Below are positions 34,269 through 43,815 of a DNA stretch of 64,000 bases, piece by piece. The first letter of the stretch is position 1, and each line of letters opens with the position of its first letter. Both the position numbers and the translations under genes were made by a program. The notes below the pieces were generated by a model. That model had not been told where the DNA came from, did not search any database, and worked only from the letters and a program-made list of their open reading frames with translations. This stretch comes from Roseateles_B flavus (GTDB lineage Bacteria > Pseudomonadota > Gammaproteobacteria > Burkholderiales > Burkholderiaceae_C). The stretch lies in the NCBI RefSeq assembly GCF_039872765.1, contig NZ_JBDPZC010000002.1, positions 248,001 to 312,000 on the forward strand, given 5' to 3'.

Positions 34269-36542
34269 TCAGGCCCGCTGCAAGGCCTTCACCACCGCCA
34301 GCTTGGGCTCCGCCGCCACCGGCTGGGGCAGCTCGAAGGCGTCGGCGGGCATGGGGCGGCCGTAGTGCCAGCCCTGGGCCCAGTCGCAACCCTCGCGGCG
34401 CAGCCATTCGGCCTGCTGGGCGGTCTCCACGCCCTCGGCGAGCACGTCCAGGTTGAGGCTGTGGGCCAGCACGATGACGGTGCGGGCGATGGCGGCGACG
34501 TTGTTGTCCTCGCCCAGCTCCTGCACGAAGCTGCGGTCGATCTTGAGGGTCTGCACCGGCATGCGCTTGAGGTAGGCCAGGGAGGAGTAGCCGGTGCCGA
34601 AATCGTCGATGGCCACGCGCACGCCGCGGTCGGCCAGCTGGTTGAGCAGGCGGATGGCCTGCTCGGCGTCCTCCAGCAGCAAACTCTCGGTGACCTCCAG
34701 CTCCAGCGCCGTGGCCGGGCAGCCGGTGCTCATCAGGATGAAGTCCAGGGCCAGGATGAAGTCCGGCTGGCGCAGCTGGCGGGCCGAGACGTTGACCGCC
34801 ACCTGCTGCGGCTTGCCGGCCTGGCCCTGCCAGCGCGCGGCCTGGGCGCAGGCCTGCTCCAGCACCCAGCGGCCGATGGGCACGATGAGGCCGGTGTCCT
34901 CGGCCAGGGGAATGAACTCGGCCGGGGAGATGGGCCCGCGGGTGGGATGGCGCCAGCGCAGCAGGGCCTCGGCGCCGATCAGCTGGCCGTCGGATAGCCG
35001 CACCTGGGGCTGGTACTCGAGCCGGAACTGCGCCGCCTCATTGGCCAGGCGCAGGGCGTGGGTCAGCTCGAAGCGCTGCTGCACGGCCTGGGTCAGCTCG
35101 GGACGGTAGGACTGCACGCTGTTGCGCGCGTGGCCCTTGGCACGGCACATGGCGGCCTCGGCATTGCGCAGCAGCTCGTCGACCGTCTGCCCATCGGTGG
35201 GGAACAAGGCCAGGCCGATGCTGGCGCCGATGTTGAAGCGCTGCAGGCCCACGTGGATGGGCTCGTCCATGGCCTGGATCAGGCGGTCGCCCAGGCGCAG
35301 GGCGGCGGATTCGTCGTCCAGCCCGCCCAGCACGATGGCGAATTCGTCGGCGCCCACGCGGGCCACGGAGTCGCTGGCGCGCACCACGTTGACGAAGCGC
35401 TCGGCCGCCGTGCGCAGCACCTGGTCGCCCGCGGCATGGCCGGCGATGTCGTTGACGTCGCGGAAGTCGTCGAGGTCGATGAAGAGCACGGCCACCTTGC
35501 CCTGCGCGCGCTGCGCCTGGCCGATCTCGCGCTCGATGCGGTCGCGCATCAGGGCCGAGTTGGGCAGGCCGGTGAGGCGGTCATGCAGGGACTGGTGCAG
35601 CAGCGCGGCCTCCGTGGCCTTGATGCGGGAGATGTCGGTCAGCACGCTGAGGTACTGCAGGCCATCGCCCTGGCCGGCATCGGGGTCGACGCGCACCACG
35701 GTGGCCCACACGGGCACCGGGTCGCCGCTCTTGTGGCGCACCATCAGCTCGCCGCTCCAGTGGCCCTGGCTCTCGACCTGGGCATGCAGGGCCAGCAACT
35801 GCTCGGGGTCCTGCTCGCCGTCGCGCCAGAGCTGGGGCACCTCGCCCAGCAGCTCCTCGCGCTCGTAGCCACAGATGCGGCTCAGCGCGGGGTTGAGGTC
35901 CAGCACCCGCAGCTCTTCGTCGCAGACCAGGATGCCCTCGCCGCAGTGGGCGAAGACGGTCTCGGCGCGGCGCGCCTTCTCGCGCGCCAGCTGCAGCTCG
36001 GTGACGTCGCGGCCGATGGCCATGCGGCCGAGGAAGTCCTCGCCGTCGTGGATGTCCACCTGCACCACGTCCAGGCACTGGCGCTCGCCGTTGGGACGCT
36101 GGTACCAGCTGAGCTGGCGGTCGCGCTTGCGGGTCCAGTCCAGGCGGATGCCGACTTCGTCATCCCGGCGGCCCAGCAGCTCGGCCTCATTGCGCCCGAC
36201 GGCGGCCTCGAAGGCCGGGTTGCAGCCCTCGTAGGCCCCCAGGGCATTCTTCGAGAACATGGGATCGGGCACGGCGTTGAGGAAGGCCCGCAGCCGGGCG
36301 CGCTCCTGGCGCAGGCGGCGCAGCTCCTCGCGCCGGCGCTGCAGGCGCTGACGCTGGTGCAGGAACAGGGCCAGCACGCCGCCCATGCTCAGGCCGCCGG
36401 CCACGCAGGCCAGGCCCAGCCACAGGACGGGGTCCTGGGCATTGAGATCGTTCCAGCTGGGGAGCAGGCCGCCTTGCGCATGGGCGCACAGCGGCAGCAG
36501 CAGCGGGCTCGCCATCAGCGGGCGGCGACGCAGAAAGCGCAT
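34269..36542 (-). CDS. PAS-PAS-GGDEF-EAL cyclic-di-GMP protein, GGDEF degenerate
   Basis: 757-residue membrane-linked signalling protein. An N-terminal hydrophobic segment (possibly a signal anchor) and a second helix at about 42-62 precede a coiled coil, two PAS domains (about 85-190 and 200-310), a GGDEF domain (about 320-480) and an EAL domain (about 495-740). The diguanylate cyclase signature reads RVGADEFAIVL, with Gly-Ala-Asp-Glu-Phe at 397-401 in place of GGDEF. The phosphodiesterase residues look intact: GAEALLRW, NVSARQL, LELEVTES, IDDFGTGYSSL, LKIDRSFV and LAEGVET. I infer a c-di-GMP phosphodiesterase with a doubtful cyclase. Confidence 0.93.
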   Translation of the reverse strand: MRFLRRRPLMASPLLLPLCAHAQGGLLPSWNDLNAQDPVLWLGLACVAGGLSMGGVLALFLHQRQRLQRRREELRRLRQERARLRAFLNAVPDPMFSKNALGAYEGCNPAFEAAVGRNEAELLGRRDDEVGIRLDWTRKRDRQLSWYQRPNGERQCLDVVQVDIHDGEDFLGRMAIGRDVTELQLAREKARRAETVFAHCGEGILVCDEELRVLDLNPALSRICGYEREELLGEVPQLWRDGEQDPEQLLALHAQVESQGHWSGELMVRHKSGDPVPVWATVVRVDPDAGQGDGLQYLSVLTDISRIKATEAALLHQSLHDRLTGLPNSALMRDRIEREIGQAQRAQGKVAVLFIDLDDFRDVNDIAGHAAGDQVLRTAAERFVNVVRASDSVARVGADEFAIVLGGLDDESAALRLGDRLIQAMDEPIHVGLQRFNIGASIGLALFPTDGQTVDELLRNAEAAMCRAKGHARNSVQSYRPELTQAVQQRFELTHALRLANEAAQFRLEYQPQVRLSDGQLIGAEALLRWRHPTRGPISPAEFIPLAEDTGLIVPIGRWVLEQACAQAARWQGQAGKPQQVAVNVSARQLRQPDFILALDFILMSTGCPATALELEVTESLLLEDAEQAIRLLNQLADRGVRVAIDDFGTGYSSLAYLKRMPVQTLKIDRSFVQELGEDNNVAAIARTVIVLAHSLNLDVLAEGVETAQQAEWLRREGCDWAQGWHYGRPMPADAFELPQPVAAEPKLAVVKALQRA

Positions 36543-36756
36543 GGAGCGGCAGACCTTTCGCGAGTCCCGTCAGGCCCAGGGCCTGCGGATCGCTTTATTC
36601 ATCGGATCGAGCGCCGTCCAACAGCACGGGACGCCCCCTCTGGACGCGACTGTCAGGCCAAAGTGATCCGAACGGCACGCCGTCTAGGGTTTACCGGGAG
36701 CGCATCACTCCGGCATCAGCGAAAAGTTGCACGCTTGAGCAGGAGCGCCCCGGCGC

Positions 36757-38814
36757 TCAGAGCCGGGCCGCCAGCTCCACACCCTGACGAATGGCACGCT
36801 TGGCGTCCAGCTCGCCGGCTTCCAGGGCGCCGCCGATCAGGTGCACGCGGCGGCCGGCCGCCTCCAGCGGCGCCTGCAGCTCGCGCACCGGCTCCTGGCC
36901 GGCGCACAGCACGATGGTGTCGACCTCGATCAGCTGCAGGTCCTCGCGCTTCTCGCCATAGCTGACCCACAGGCCCTCGGGCGTGATGCGCTCGTAGTTG
37001 ACGCCGGCCACCATCTGCACGTTCTTCATCTTCAGCGCGGCGCGGTGGATCCAGCCGGTGGTCTTGCCCAGGCCGGCGCCCAGCTTGCCCTTCTTGCGCT
37101 GCAGGAGCGTGACCTCGCGCTGCGGCGCCTCGGGCGCCGCCCGCAGCAGGCCGCCGCGCGTCTGCGCCGGATCGCCCACGCCCCAGTGCCTGCGCCAGGC
37201 CTCCGGATCCAGGGCCAGCGAATGGCCGGCCTCCAGCAGGAACTCCGACACGTCGAAGCCGATACCGCCCGCGCCGACCACGGCCACGCGCCGCCCCACG
37301 GGCTTGCGCTGCAGCAGCACGTCCACATAGCTCAAGACCTGACCCCGCGCCTCGCCCTCGGCCTGCCCCTCGATGCGCGGGTTGCGGGGCGCCACGCCGG
37401 TGGCCAGGAGGATCTCGTCGTACGGCTTCAGGTCGTCCAGGCCCACGCGGCGGTTGAGATGCAGCTGCACGCCGGTGGTCTCGATGCGGCGGCGGAAGTA
37501 GCGCAGGGTCTCGTTGAACTCCTCCTTGCCGGGCACGCGGCGGGCCAGGTTGAACTGGCCGCCCAGCTCAGGCCCGGCCTCGAACAGGTCGACCGCATGA
37601 CCGCGCTCGGCCAGGGTGGTGGCGGCGGCCATGCCGGCCGGGCCCCCGCCCACCACGGCCACGCGCTTGCGCGGCTGCTCCTTCTGCAGGGGGATCACGC
37701 GCAGCTCGGTCTCGTGGGCCGCGCGCGGATTGACGAGGCAGCTGGCGATCTTCTGCTGGAAGGCGTGGTCCAGGCAGGCCTGGTTGCAGGCGATGCAGGT
37801 GTTGATCTCGTCCGCGCGGTCCTGGCGGGCCTTGCGCACGAAGTCGGCGTCGGCCAGGAAGGGGCGGGCCATGCTGACCATGTCGGCGCTGCCCTCGGCC
37901 AGCACCTGGTCGGCCACCTCGGGGGTGTTGATGCGGTTGCTGGTGACCAGGGGCGTGGTGATGCCCTCGGAGCGCAGCTGCTCGCGCAGCTTCTTCGTCA
38001 CCCAGGCGAAGCCGGCGCGCGGCACGCTGGTGGCGATGGTGGGCACGCGGGCCTCATGCCAGCCGATGCCGGTGTTGATGATGTCCGCCCCCGCAGCGGG
38101 CAGCTCGCGCGCCAGCTGCACGACCTCCTCCCAGCTGCTGCCATCCGGGATCAGGTCCAGCATGGAGAGGCGGTAGATGATGATGAAGTCCCGGCCCACG
38201 GCCTCGCGCATGCGGCGCAGGATCTCCAGCGGCAGGCGCATGCGGTTCTCGTAGGCGCCGCCCCAGCGGTCCTGGCGCTGGTTGGTGTGGGTCACCAGGA
38301 ACTGGTTGATGAAGTAGCCCTCGGAGCCCATCACCTCGACGCCGTCGTAGCCGGCCTCGCGGGCCAGCTTGGCGCAGCGCACGAAGGCGCGGATCTGGCG
38401 CTCGATGCCGCGCTCGCTCAGCTCCCGCGGCGTGAAGGGCGAGATGGGGGACTGGATGCGCGAGGGCGCCACGCACAGCGGGTGGTAGCCGTAGCGGCCG
38501 GTGTGCAGGATCTGCAGGGCGATCTTGCCGCCCTCGGCGTGCACGGCGTCGGTGATCACGCGGTGGCGGCGCGCCGCGCCGCTGGTGGCCAGGGTGCCGG
38601 CAAAGGGCTTGGCCCAGCCCTCGATGTTGGGCGCGAAGCCGCCCGTGACGATCAGGCCCACCTCGCCCCGGGCGCGCTCGGCAAAGTAGGCCGCCATGCG
38701 CTCGAAATGCTTGCGGGAGTCCTCCAGCCCCGTGTGCATGCTGCCCATCAGCACCCGGTTCTTCAGCTGGGTATGGCCCAGGTCCAGCGGGGCCAGCAGA
38801 TGCTCATAGGCCAT
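36757..38814 (-). CDS. fadH: 2,4-dienoyl-CoA reductase (NADPH), FadH type
   Basis: 685-residue flavo-iron-sulfur enzyme that reduces 2,4-dienoyl-CoA during breakdown of unsaturated fatty acids. The N-terminal Old-Yellow-Enzyme barrel (LFAPLDLG-like start, NRVLMGSMHTGLE, QFLVTHTNQRQDRWGG) is followed by the 4Fe-4S cluster motif CIACNQACLDHAF with a further Cys, then FAD (VAVVGGGPAGMAAA) and NADPH (VAVVGAGGIGFDVSEFL) Rossmann domains. The ATG at 38814 has AAGGAG six bases upstream and matches the family N-terminus; the ATG 15 bases earlier contains that Shine-Dalgarno. A dispersed-repeat copy lies at 37333-37346. Confidence 0.93.
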   Translation of the reverse strand: MAYEHLLAPLDLGHTQLKNRVLMGSMHTGLEDSRKHFERMAAYFAERARGEVGLIVTGGFAPNIEGWAKPFAGTLATSGAARRHRVITDAVHAEGGKIALQILHTGRYGYHPLCVAPSRIQSPISPFTPRELSERGIERQIRAFVRCAKLAREAGYDGVEVMGSEGYFINQFLVTHTNQRQDRWGGAYENRMRLPLEILRRMREAVGRDFIIIYRLSMLDLIPDGSSWEEVVQLARELPAAGADIINTGIGWHEARVPTIATSVPRAGFAWVTKKLREQLRSEGITTPLVTSNRINTPEVADQVLAEGSADMVSMARPFLADADFVRKARQDRADEINTCIACNQACLDHAFQQKIASCLVNPRAAHETELRVIPLQKEQPRKRVAVVGGGPAGMAAATTLAERGHAVDLFEAGPELGGQFNLARRVPGKEEFNETLRYFRRRIETTGVQLHLNRRVGLDDLKPYDEILLATGVAPRNPRIEGQAEGEARGQVLSYVDVLLQRKPVGRRVAVVGAGGIGFDVSEFLLEAGHSLALDPEAWRRHWGVGDPAQTRGGLLRAAPEAPQREVTLLQRKKGKLGAGLGKTTGWIHRAALKMKNVQMVAGVNYERITPEGLWVSYGEKREDLQLIEVDTIVLCAGQEPVRELQAPLEAAGRRVHLIGGALEAGELDAKRAIRQGVELAARL
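37333..37346 (+). repeat. Dispersed repeat CAAGACCTGACCCC, copy 7 (intragenic)
   Basis: Core of the repeat, preceded by CT instead of GG, antisense in fadH between the FAD and NADPH domains. It again encodes Gly-Gln-Val-Leu (in ARGQVLSYVDVL). Confidence 0.65.
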
Positions 38815-39157
38815 GGCGGTCTCCTTCATGCTTGTTCTTGCGCGGGGCAGGCCACCGCAGGCGGCCCGAGGTCGCGGCTGATGCTAGCAGCGGCCCCCGG
38901 GCGCCCCATGGCGGGCAACCCTGCTTTGGAGAGCCGGCTCTAGGCCTGGCCGGCGGCCGGCGCCAGGGGCCGGCACGGGACTTGCCGCGCCGGATTTCAA
39001 GGGCAGCAAATCTTTACGGATTGGCCCTCGCCCAGGCTCGCCGACAGCGTCAGGCCATCTCATTACAATCGCCCGCAGTCGACGCCGGCAGCCCCGGGCT
39101 GTCGCGTACTCGATTCATGCGCGCCCCAGGGGCGCGAACGGAGAACTGGAGCGTTTG
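38815..39157. other. Intergenic stretch with a leader hairpin
   Basis: 343 bases between divergent fadH and the DUF4397 gene. No gene seen. CGCGCCCC (39120-39127) and GGGGCGCG (39129-39136) form a compact GC-rich inverted repeat just before the Shine-Dalgarno of the DUF4397 gene. AT-richer sequence near 38995-39030 and 39056-39072 could contain promoters. Confidence 0.4.
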
Positions 39158-40444
39158 ATGAGATTCACTCGATGGGCGAGCGCGATCGCCATGATCGGCA
39201 CCCTGGCGCTGAGCGCCTGCGGCAGCGGCGGCGGCGGCAACGACGGCAACACCAATGTGCGCCTGCTCAATGCCAGCGTCGGCTACTCCTCCCTGGACCT
39301 GAAGGTCAATGACACCAAGGTGAGCTCGGGCGTCAACTTCGGCACCGTGTCCAACTACGGCAGCATCAGCACCGGCAGCAACACCGCCGAGCTGCTGGTC
39401 GCGGGCTCCAGCACCCTGCTGTCCACCCCGGGCCTGAACAACCTGAACAAGGACGGCCACTTCACCGTCATCGCCTTCGGCAACACCGGCTCCATGGCCA
39501 CCCGTCTGCTGAACGAGTCCGAGACCGAGCCGGCGTCCGGCAGCACCAAGCTGCTGACGCTGAACCTGGCTCCGGATGCCGGCACCGTGGACGTCTACGT
39601 GACCGCCCCCGGCGCATCGCTGACGGACTCCACCCCGACCGCCTCGAACCTGATCCCCGGCAACGGCGACGCCTACCGCACCATCACCTCGGGCACCTAC
39701 CAGATCCGCGTGACCGCGACCGGCAGCAAGACCGACCTGCGCCTGGACATCCCCAGCGTGGTCCTGGACTCGACCAAGGTCAACACCCTGGTGCTGACCA
39801 GCGCCGGCGGCGGCGTGATGGTCAACGGCCTGCTGCTGGCCCAGCAAGGCAATGTGACCAAGTACCAGAACGGTCTGGCCAAGGTGCGCGCGATCACCAC
39901 GCTGCCCCGCGGCGTCATCGTGACCGCCAAGCTGAACGGCTTCGCCTCGCTGGACAACTACAGCTCGCCCTCCCAGTCCCCCGCCTACAGCGACATCACC
40001 GTGACCAACGGCGTCAAGGTCGACTGGATCGTCGATGGCGTGACCCAGCCCTCCAAGCAGATCGCGCTGGAGAACAGCGCCGTCTACACCACGCTGATCT
40101 GGGGTGACACCGCGGCCCCGACGCTGAGCGTGCTGAAGGAAGACAACTCGCTGCCCTCGACCGCCAACACCGCCAAGGTGCGCGTGCTCAACGGCGTGCC
40201 CGGCTTGAACAACGTGGCCCTCTACAACAACACGGCCCCCGTCATCACCAATGTGCTGCCCGGCACCCTCTCGGCCAGCACCAGCGTGAACGCCGGAAGC
40301 AACGGCACTGACGTGCAGGTGGAAGTCCGCGCCGGCGCCCCGACGGTGTTCACCGAAAAGAAGACCATGACCGCCGGCAAGATCTACACCGTGATCCTGA
40401 GCGGCAAGCTCGGTGCGATCGAAGGCAGCATCATCGAGCAGTGA
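39158..40444 (+). CDS. DUF4397 domain lipoprotein
   Basis: 428-residue lipoprotein: signal sequence with lipobox LALSACGSGGGG, then two DUF4397-type beta domains (TNVRLLNASVGYSSLDLKVN from about residue 33, and AKVRVLNGVPGLNNVALYNN from about 345). DUF4397 proteins are extracytoplasmic and of unknown function. The ATG at 39158 has GGAG seven bases upstream; the TTG just before it is an alternative. Thr/Ser/Asn content is high, as usual for surface proteins. A good terminator follows, so it is probably transcribed alone. Confidence 0.88.
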   Translation: MRFTRWASAIAMIGTLALSACGSGGGGNDGNTNVRLLNASVGYSSLDLKVNDTKVSSGVNFGTVSNYGSISTGSNTAELLVAGSSTLLSTPGLNNLNKDGHFTVIAFGNTGSMATRLLNESETEPASGSTKLLTLNLAPDAGTVDVYVTAPGASLTDSTPTASNLIPGNGDAYRTITSGTYQIRVTATGSKTDLRLDIPSVVLDSTKVNTLVLTSAGGGVMVNGLLLAQQGNVTKYQNGLAKVRAITTLPRGVIVTAKLNGFASLDNYSSPSQSPAYSDITVTNGVKVDWIVDGVTQPSKQIALENSAVYTTLIWGDTAAPTLSVLKEDNSLPSTANTAKVRVLNGVPGLNNVALYNNTAPVITNVLPGTLSASTSVNAGSNGTDVQVEVRAGAPTVFTEKKTMTAGKIYTVILSGKLGAIEGSIIEQ

Positions 40445-40464
40445 TCTGACACTCGTTCGCCAGA

Positions 40465-40497
40465 AACCCCCTGCGCCTCCCGGCCAGGGGGTTTTTT
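40465..40497 (+). terminator. Rho-independent terminator after the DUF4397 gene
   Basis: AACCCCCTG (40465-40473) pairs with CAGGGGGTT (40485-40493) and a run of six T follows. Confidence 0.9.
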
Positions 40498-40559
40498 CAT
40501 GGGCGATCCGCAGGTGCGAGGCGCCCTGCTGACAGCATCCGGCCGCCCGCGCTGGCAAG

Positions 40560-41513
40560 ATGCCGGACATGCCCAACGCTGCCTCGTCTTCCCGGCTCGC
40601 CCTTGTGGCCGGGCTCCTGGTCATCCTGGCCTGGGGCCTCAACTTCCCCCTGCAGAAGGCCCTGCTGGCCGCCATGGGGCCGGGGGGCTTCCTGTGCCTG
40701 CGCTTCACCCTGATGCCGCTGCTGGTGATCGGCCTGCTGCTGTACCAGCACGGGCTGCGCTGGCCGCGGGTCTCGCGCCAGGACGCCTGGGCGCTGGCGC
40801 GCCTGGGCCTGCTGGGCCAGGGGCTGCACCTGATGTTGTCCAGCTTCGGCGTGCACTGGTCCACGCCCTTCTCCAGCTCGGTGCTGCTGGCCTGCGGGCC
40901 CATCTTCACGCTGCTGATCCTGCGTGCCTACGGCCTGGAGCGCCTGCGGCGCGCCCAGTGCGTGGGCATCGCGCTGGCGGTGGGCGGGGCCCTGCTTTTC
41001 ATGTCGGACAAACTGCTGGCGGCCAACTGGCGGGCCGGCGGCGGGGACCTGGTGCTGCTCGTCGCTGCCGCGCTGTTCTCCTACTACACCGTGGCGGCCA
41101 AGCCCCTCATCGAACGCCATGGCGCGGTGCTGGTGATGTGCTACGCCAGCCTGGCCGCCACGCCGCCGGTGCTGCTGTACGCCGTGCCGGCCGCGCTGCA
41201 GACCGACTGGGCCGGCGTCACGCCCGGGCTCTGGCTGGGGGCGCTGTGGGCCGTGGTGGGCATCGGCTTTGGCAGCTGGCTGGCCTGGGGCTGGGTCAAT
41301 GCGCAGCGTGGCGTCGCACGCACGGCGCCCCTGATCTACCTGATGCCGCCCATCGCCGGCCTGGCCGCCTGGGCTGCGGGGGGCGAGCAGTTCGGTGCAG
41401 CCAAGCTGGCAGGCGCCGCCCTGACCCTGGCCGGCGTCGCCTGGGCCCAGTTTGCCCCGCAGGCCAGCGCCACGCGCCAGGCCGCTGACGCCCAGACCCC
41501 GGTGCTGGACTGA
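40560..41513 (+). CDS. EamA/DMT-superfamily transporter
   Basis: 317-residue inner-membrane protein with about ten hydrophobic helices in two EamA repeats. The first begins LVAGLLVILAWGLNFPLQKAL and the second LVLLVAAALFSYYTVAAKPLIE, with the typical end of repeat AAKLAGAALTLAGVAWAQ. Such proteins usually export amino acids or other small metabolites. The start may be ATG 40560 or the ATG nine bases later; no Shine-Dalgarno is evident, so the mRNA may be nearly leaderless. The downstream gene begins 11 bases after its stop and is probably cotranscribed. Confidence 0.9.
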   Translation: MPDMPNAASSSRLALVAGLLVILAWGLNFPLQKALLAAMGPGGFLCLRFTLMPLLVIGLLLYQHGLRWPRVSRQDAWALARLGLLGQGLHLMLSSFGVHWSTPFSSSVLLACGPIFTLLILRAYGLERLRRAQCVGIALAVGGALLFMSDKLLAANWRAGGGDLVLLVAAALFSYYTVAAKPLIERHGAVLVMCYASLAATPPVLLYAVPAALQTDWAGVTPGLWLGALWAVVGIGFGSWLAWGWVNAQRGVARTAPLIYLMPPIAGLAAWAAGGEQFGAAKLAGAALTLAGVAWAQFAPQASATRQAADAQTPVLD

Positions 41514-41524
41514 GGCGAACACAC

Positions 41525-42298
41525 ATGGCCCTGGGCACCCCGCATTGGCGCCGTCTGCGTGAGATCTGGCGCAGCGCAGGCTGGCCCTGCCAGGACCTGG
41601 TGGAGGTCGAACTGCTGGCGGCCGGCCTGCTGGAGCGGCTCAGCGAGGGGCCGCGGGAACGGCTGCGGGTCACCGACGCCGGCATCCAGGCCCTGGCCGC
41701 TACCCTGGACCGCAACCGCCAGGCCCGCGATGCGCATGAGCAGCTGGTGGGCCGTGTGGCCCTGGAGCTGCAGCGCGGCGGGCGCGTCGTCTGGCGCGGT
41801 CTGAGCCTGCGGGCCGGGCTGCCCGGCGAGGCAGCGCCGCCTGCCGAAGCCGGCACGCTGATCGACGCCGCGGCGCCAGTGCCCGCCGCCCGGCCGCGCT
41901 GGGTCAATGCCATGCCTGACGTCTTCTCCCTCCGCCACACCACGGTGCCGGACTACCTGGACGTGGCCGTGCATGAGATCAAGGTCAGCCGCGCCGACTT
42001 GCTGGGGGAGCTGCGACGCCCGGCCAAGTCCCAGGCCTACCTGGCCCTCAGCAGCCAGTGCTGGTTCGTGCTGAAGGCGGGCATCGCCGAGCCTCAGGAA
42101 GTCCCGCCCGAGTTCGGCGTGCTGCTGGCGCATGCCCAGCACCTGGAGCTGGCCCGCCCGGCGCCGCGGCGACCGCATCAACCCGATTTCGCCACCTGGA
42201 TGGCCCTGGCCCGCCATGCCTGCGAAGCGCCGCCTCAGGACGACGCGCAGGGCCGCCTGGGCGAGCCAGCGCCCGGCGCGCCGCCCGAGGACCGTTAA
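41525..42298 (+). CDS. Hypothetical protein with a nuclease-like (PD-(D/E)XK) core
   Basis: 257-residue cytoplasmic protein. The N-terminal 60 residues look like a winged helix (WPCQDLVEVELLAAGLLERL, LRVTDAGIQALA). The central part has PDVFSL, then VAVHEIKVSRADLLGEL and KSQAYLALSSQCWFVL. A Asp followed by Glu-x-Lys and a hydrophobic strand is the order of a PD-(D/E)XK nuclease, reminiscent of MmcB-type DNA-repair proteins. The C-terminal tail is Pro/Ala-rich. Assignment to the nuclease fold is an inference from these motifs. It probably shares a transcript with the upstream transporter. Confidence 0.6.
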   Translation: MALGTPHWRRLREIWRSAGWPCQDLVEVELLAAGLLERLSEGPRERLRVTDAGIQALAATLDRNRQARDAHEQLVGRVALELQRGGRVVWRGLSLRAGLPGEAAPPAEAGTLIDAAAPVPAARPRWVNAMPDVFSLRHTTVPDYLDVAVHEIKVSRADLLGELRRPAKSQAYLALSSQCWFVLKAGIAEPQEVPPEFGVLLAHAQHLELARPAPRRPHQPDFATWMALARHACEAPPQDDAQGRLGEPAPGAPPEDR

Positions 42299-42358
42299 GA
42301 AAACGCTCATCTGCGGCGCCCACCATGAGCCCATCGAAAGCCAATGCTGGAGAGCCTC

Positions 42359-43114
42359 ATGGACATCACACAAGACCCGCCGCGCGACAGCGGCATGGCG
42401 GACGCAGCGCGTCCGGCACGGCGCCGGATCCTCGACGCCCCGACGCGCCTGGTGCACTGGGCCCTGGCCCTCAGCTTTGCCGGGGCCTACGTCACGGCCG
42501 AGCAGGAGGCCTGGCACGGACTGCACATCAGCTTCGGCTACACCGCCCTGGGCCTGGCCCTGTGGCGGGTGCTGTGGGGCCTGCTGGGCCCCCGCCGCAG
42601 CCGGCTGCCCGCCCTGCTGAACCGCGTCCGCGGGGCCTGGCAGGGGCGGCCGGAGGCCAGCCGCCTGCTGGGCGCCGGGCAGGCTGCGGCGGCACTGGGC
42701 CTGCTGGGCCTGGCCCTGCTGAGCGGCTTCAGCGGCCTGGCGCTGGACCAGGAATGGCTGGGCGAGGCCCTGGAGGAGCTGCATGAGGCCAGCGGCGAGA
42801 TCATGCTTTTCCTCGTGCTGCTGCACCTGGGCCTGCTGGCGGGGCTGTCGCTGATGCGGCGCCGCAATGCCTTCGCGCCCATGTTCAGCGGCCGCCAGGC
42901 GGGCCCCGGCCCGGACCTGGTCCGCCACAGCCTGTGGCCCCTGGCCCTGGGGATCGCCACCCTGATCGCCGCCTTCTGGGCCTGGCAATGGAACAGCGGG
43001 GCGCTCGCCCGGGGCGAGGAGCGGCACGGCGGCCATGAGCGGCAATCGGTGCATGATGGGCGGCACGACAAGGGCGAGCACCACCGCGGGCGCTCGCACG
43101 ACGACGACGACTGA
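42359..43114 (+). CDS. Cytochrome b561-type membrane protein with His/Asp-rich tail
   Basis: 251-residue di-haem b561-like protein with four core helices. Candidate haem-ligand His lie in DAPTRLVHWALALSF, EAWHGLHISFGY and LHEASGEIMLFLVLLHLG. ATG 42359 is preferred over the one 15 bases earlier because GGAGAG lies just upstream of it. The last 30 or so residues are unusual: many His and Asp (HGGHER, SVHDGRHDKGEHHRGRSHDDDD), which looks like a metal-binding tail. It is the first gene of an operon with the response regulator and kinase (23 bases, then 10 bases apart), suggesting that the pair senses redox or metal stress. Confidence 0.85.
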   Translation: MDITQDPPRDSGMADAARPARRRILDAPTRLVHWALALSFAGAYVTAEQEAWHGLHISFGYTALGLALWRVLWGLLGPRRSRLPALLNRVRGAWQGRPEASRLLGAGQAAAALGLLGLALLSGFSGLALDQEWLGEALEELHEASGEIMLFLVLLHLGLLAGLSLMRRRNAFAPMFSGRQAGPGPDLVRHSLWPLALGIATLIAAFWAWQWNSGALARGEERHGGHERQSVHDGRHDKGEHHRGRSHDDDD

Positions 43115-43136
43115 GCCCCCGGAGACCGCCCCGACC

Positions 43137-43805
43137 ATGCGCATCCTGCTCGCCGAAGACGACACCTTGCTGGGCGACGGCCTGCGCGCCGGCCTGCGCC
43201 AGCAGGGCTTCCAGGTCGACTGGGTGCGGGACGGCGCCGCCGCCGAGCGCGAGCTGCGGGCCGAGCCCTATGCCGCCGCCGTGCTGGACCTGGGCCTGCC
43301 GCAGCTGGACGGCCTGGAGGTGCTGGCCCGCATCCGCGCCGCGGGCGTGGCACTGCCGGTGCTGGTGCTGACAGCGCGCGACGCCGTGCCGGACCGCATC
43401 CGTGGCCTGGACCTGGGCGCCGACGACTACGTCATCAAGCCGGTGGACCTGCACGAGCTCGCCGCCAGGCTGCGCGCCCTGGTGCGCCGCGCCCATGGTC
43501 AGCCGCAGGAACGCCTGCAGGTGCAGGACCTGGTGCTGGACCCAGCCGCACGCAGCGTGCAGCGCGCCGGCCGGCCCGTCGCACTGGCCACGCGGGAGTT
43601 CGACCTGCTGCAGCTGCTGATGCTGTCAGCCGGCCGCGTGCTCTCGCGCGAGCTGCTGGAACAGCAGCTCTACGCCTGGGGCACGGAGGTGGAGAGCAAC
43701 GCCATCGAGGTCCACATCCACCACCTGCGCAAGAAGCTGGGTCCTGGCCTGATCCAGACGGTGCGCGGCGTGGGCTACCTGCTCAGCCGCGAGCCCCTGC
43801 CCTGA
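43137..43805 (+). CDS. OmpR-family response regulator (QseB/PmrA-like)
   Basis: 222-residue two-component regulator. Receiver domain with acidic pocket EDD at residues 7-9, phosphorylation site Asp51 in VLDLGLP, Thr in LTARD and Lys in YVIKPVD. The C-terminal winged helix shows REFDLLQLLM, LSRELLEQQLY and NAIEVHIHHLRKKLG with TVRGVGYLL. The ATG at 43137 gives the standard MRILLAEDD start. The cognate kinase starts 10 bases after its stop. Similarity to the QseB/PmrA group is by overall pattern. Confidence 0.95.
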   Translation: MRILLAEDDTLLGDGLRAGLRQQGFQVDWVRDGAAAERELRAEPYAAAVLDLGLPQLDGLEVLARIRAAGVALPVLVLTARDAVPDRIRGLDLGADDYVIKPVDLHELAARLRALVRRAHGQPQERLQVQDLVLDPAARSVQRAGRPVALATREFDLLQLLMLSAGRVLSRELLEQQLYAWGTEVESNAIEVHIHHLRKKLGPGLIQTVRGVGYLLSREPLP

Positions 43806-43815
43806 GGCGCAAGCC

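Noticed and set aside
36841..38943. A 700-residue frame opposite fadH
   Set aside because: Shadow of an enzyme with full catalytic and cofactor motifs on the minus strand.
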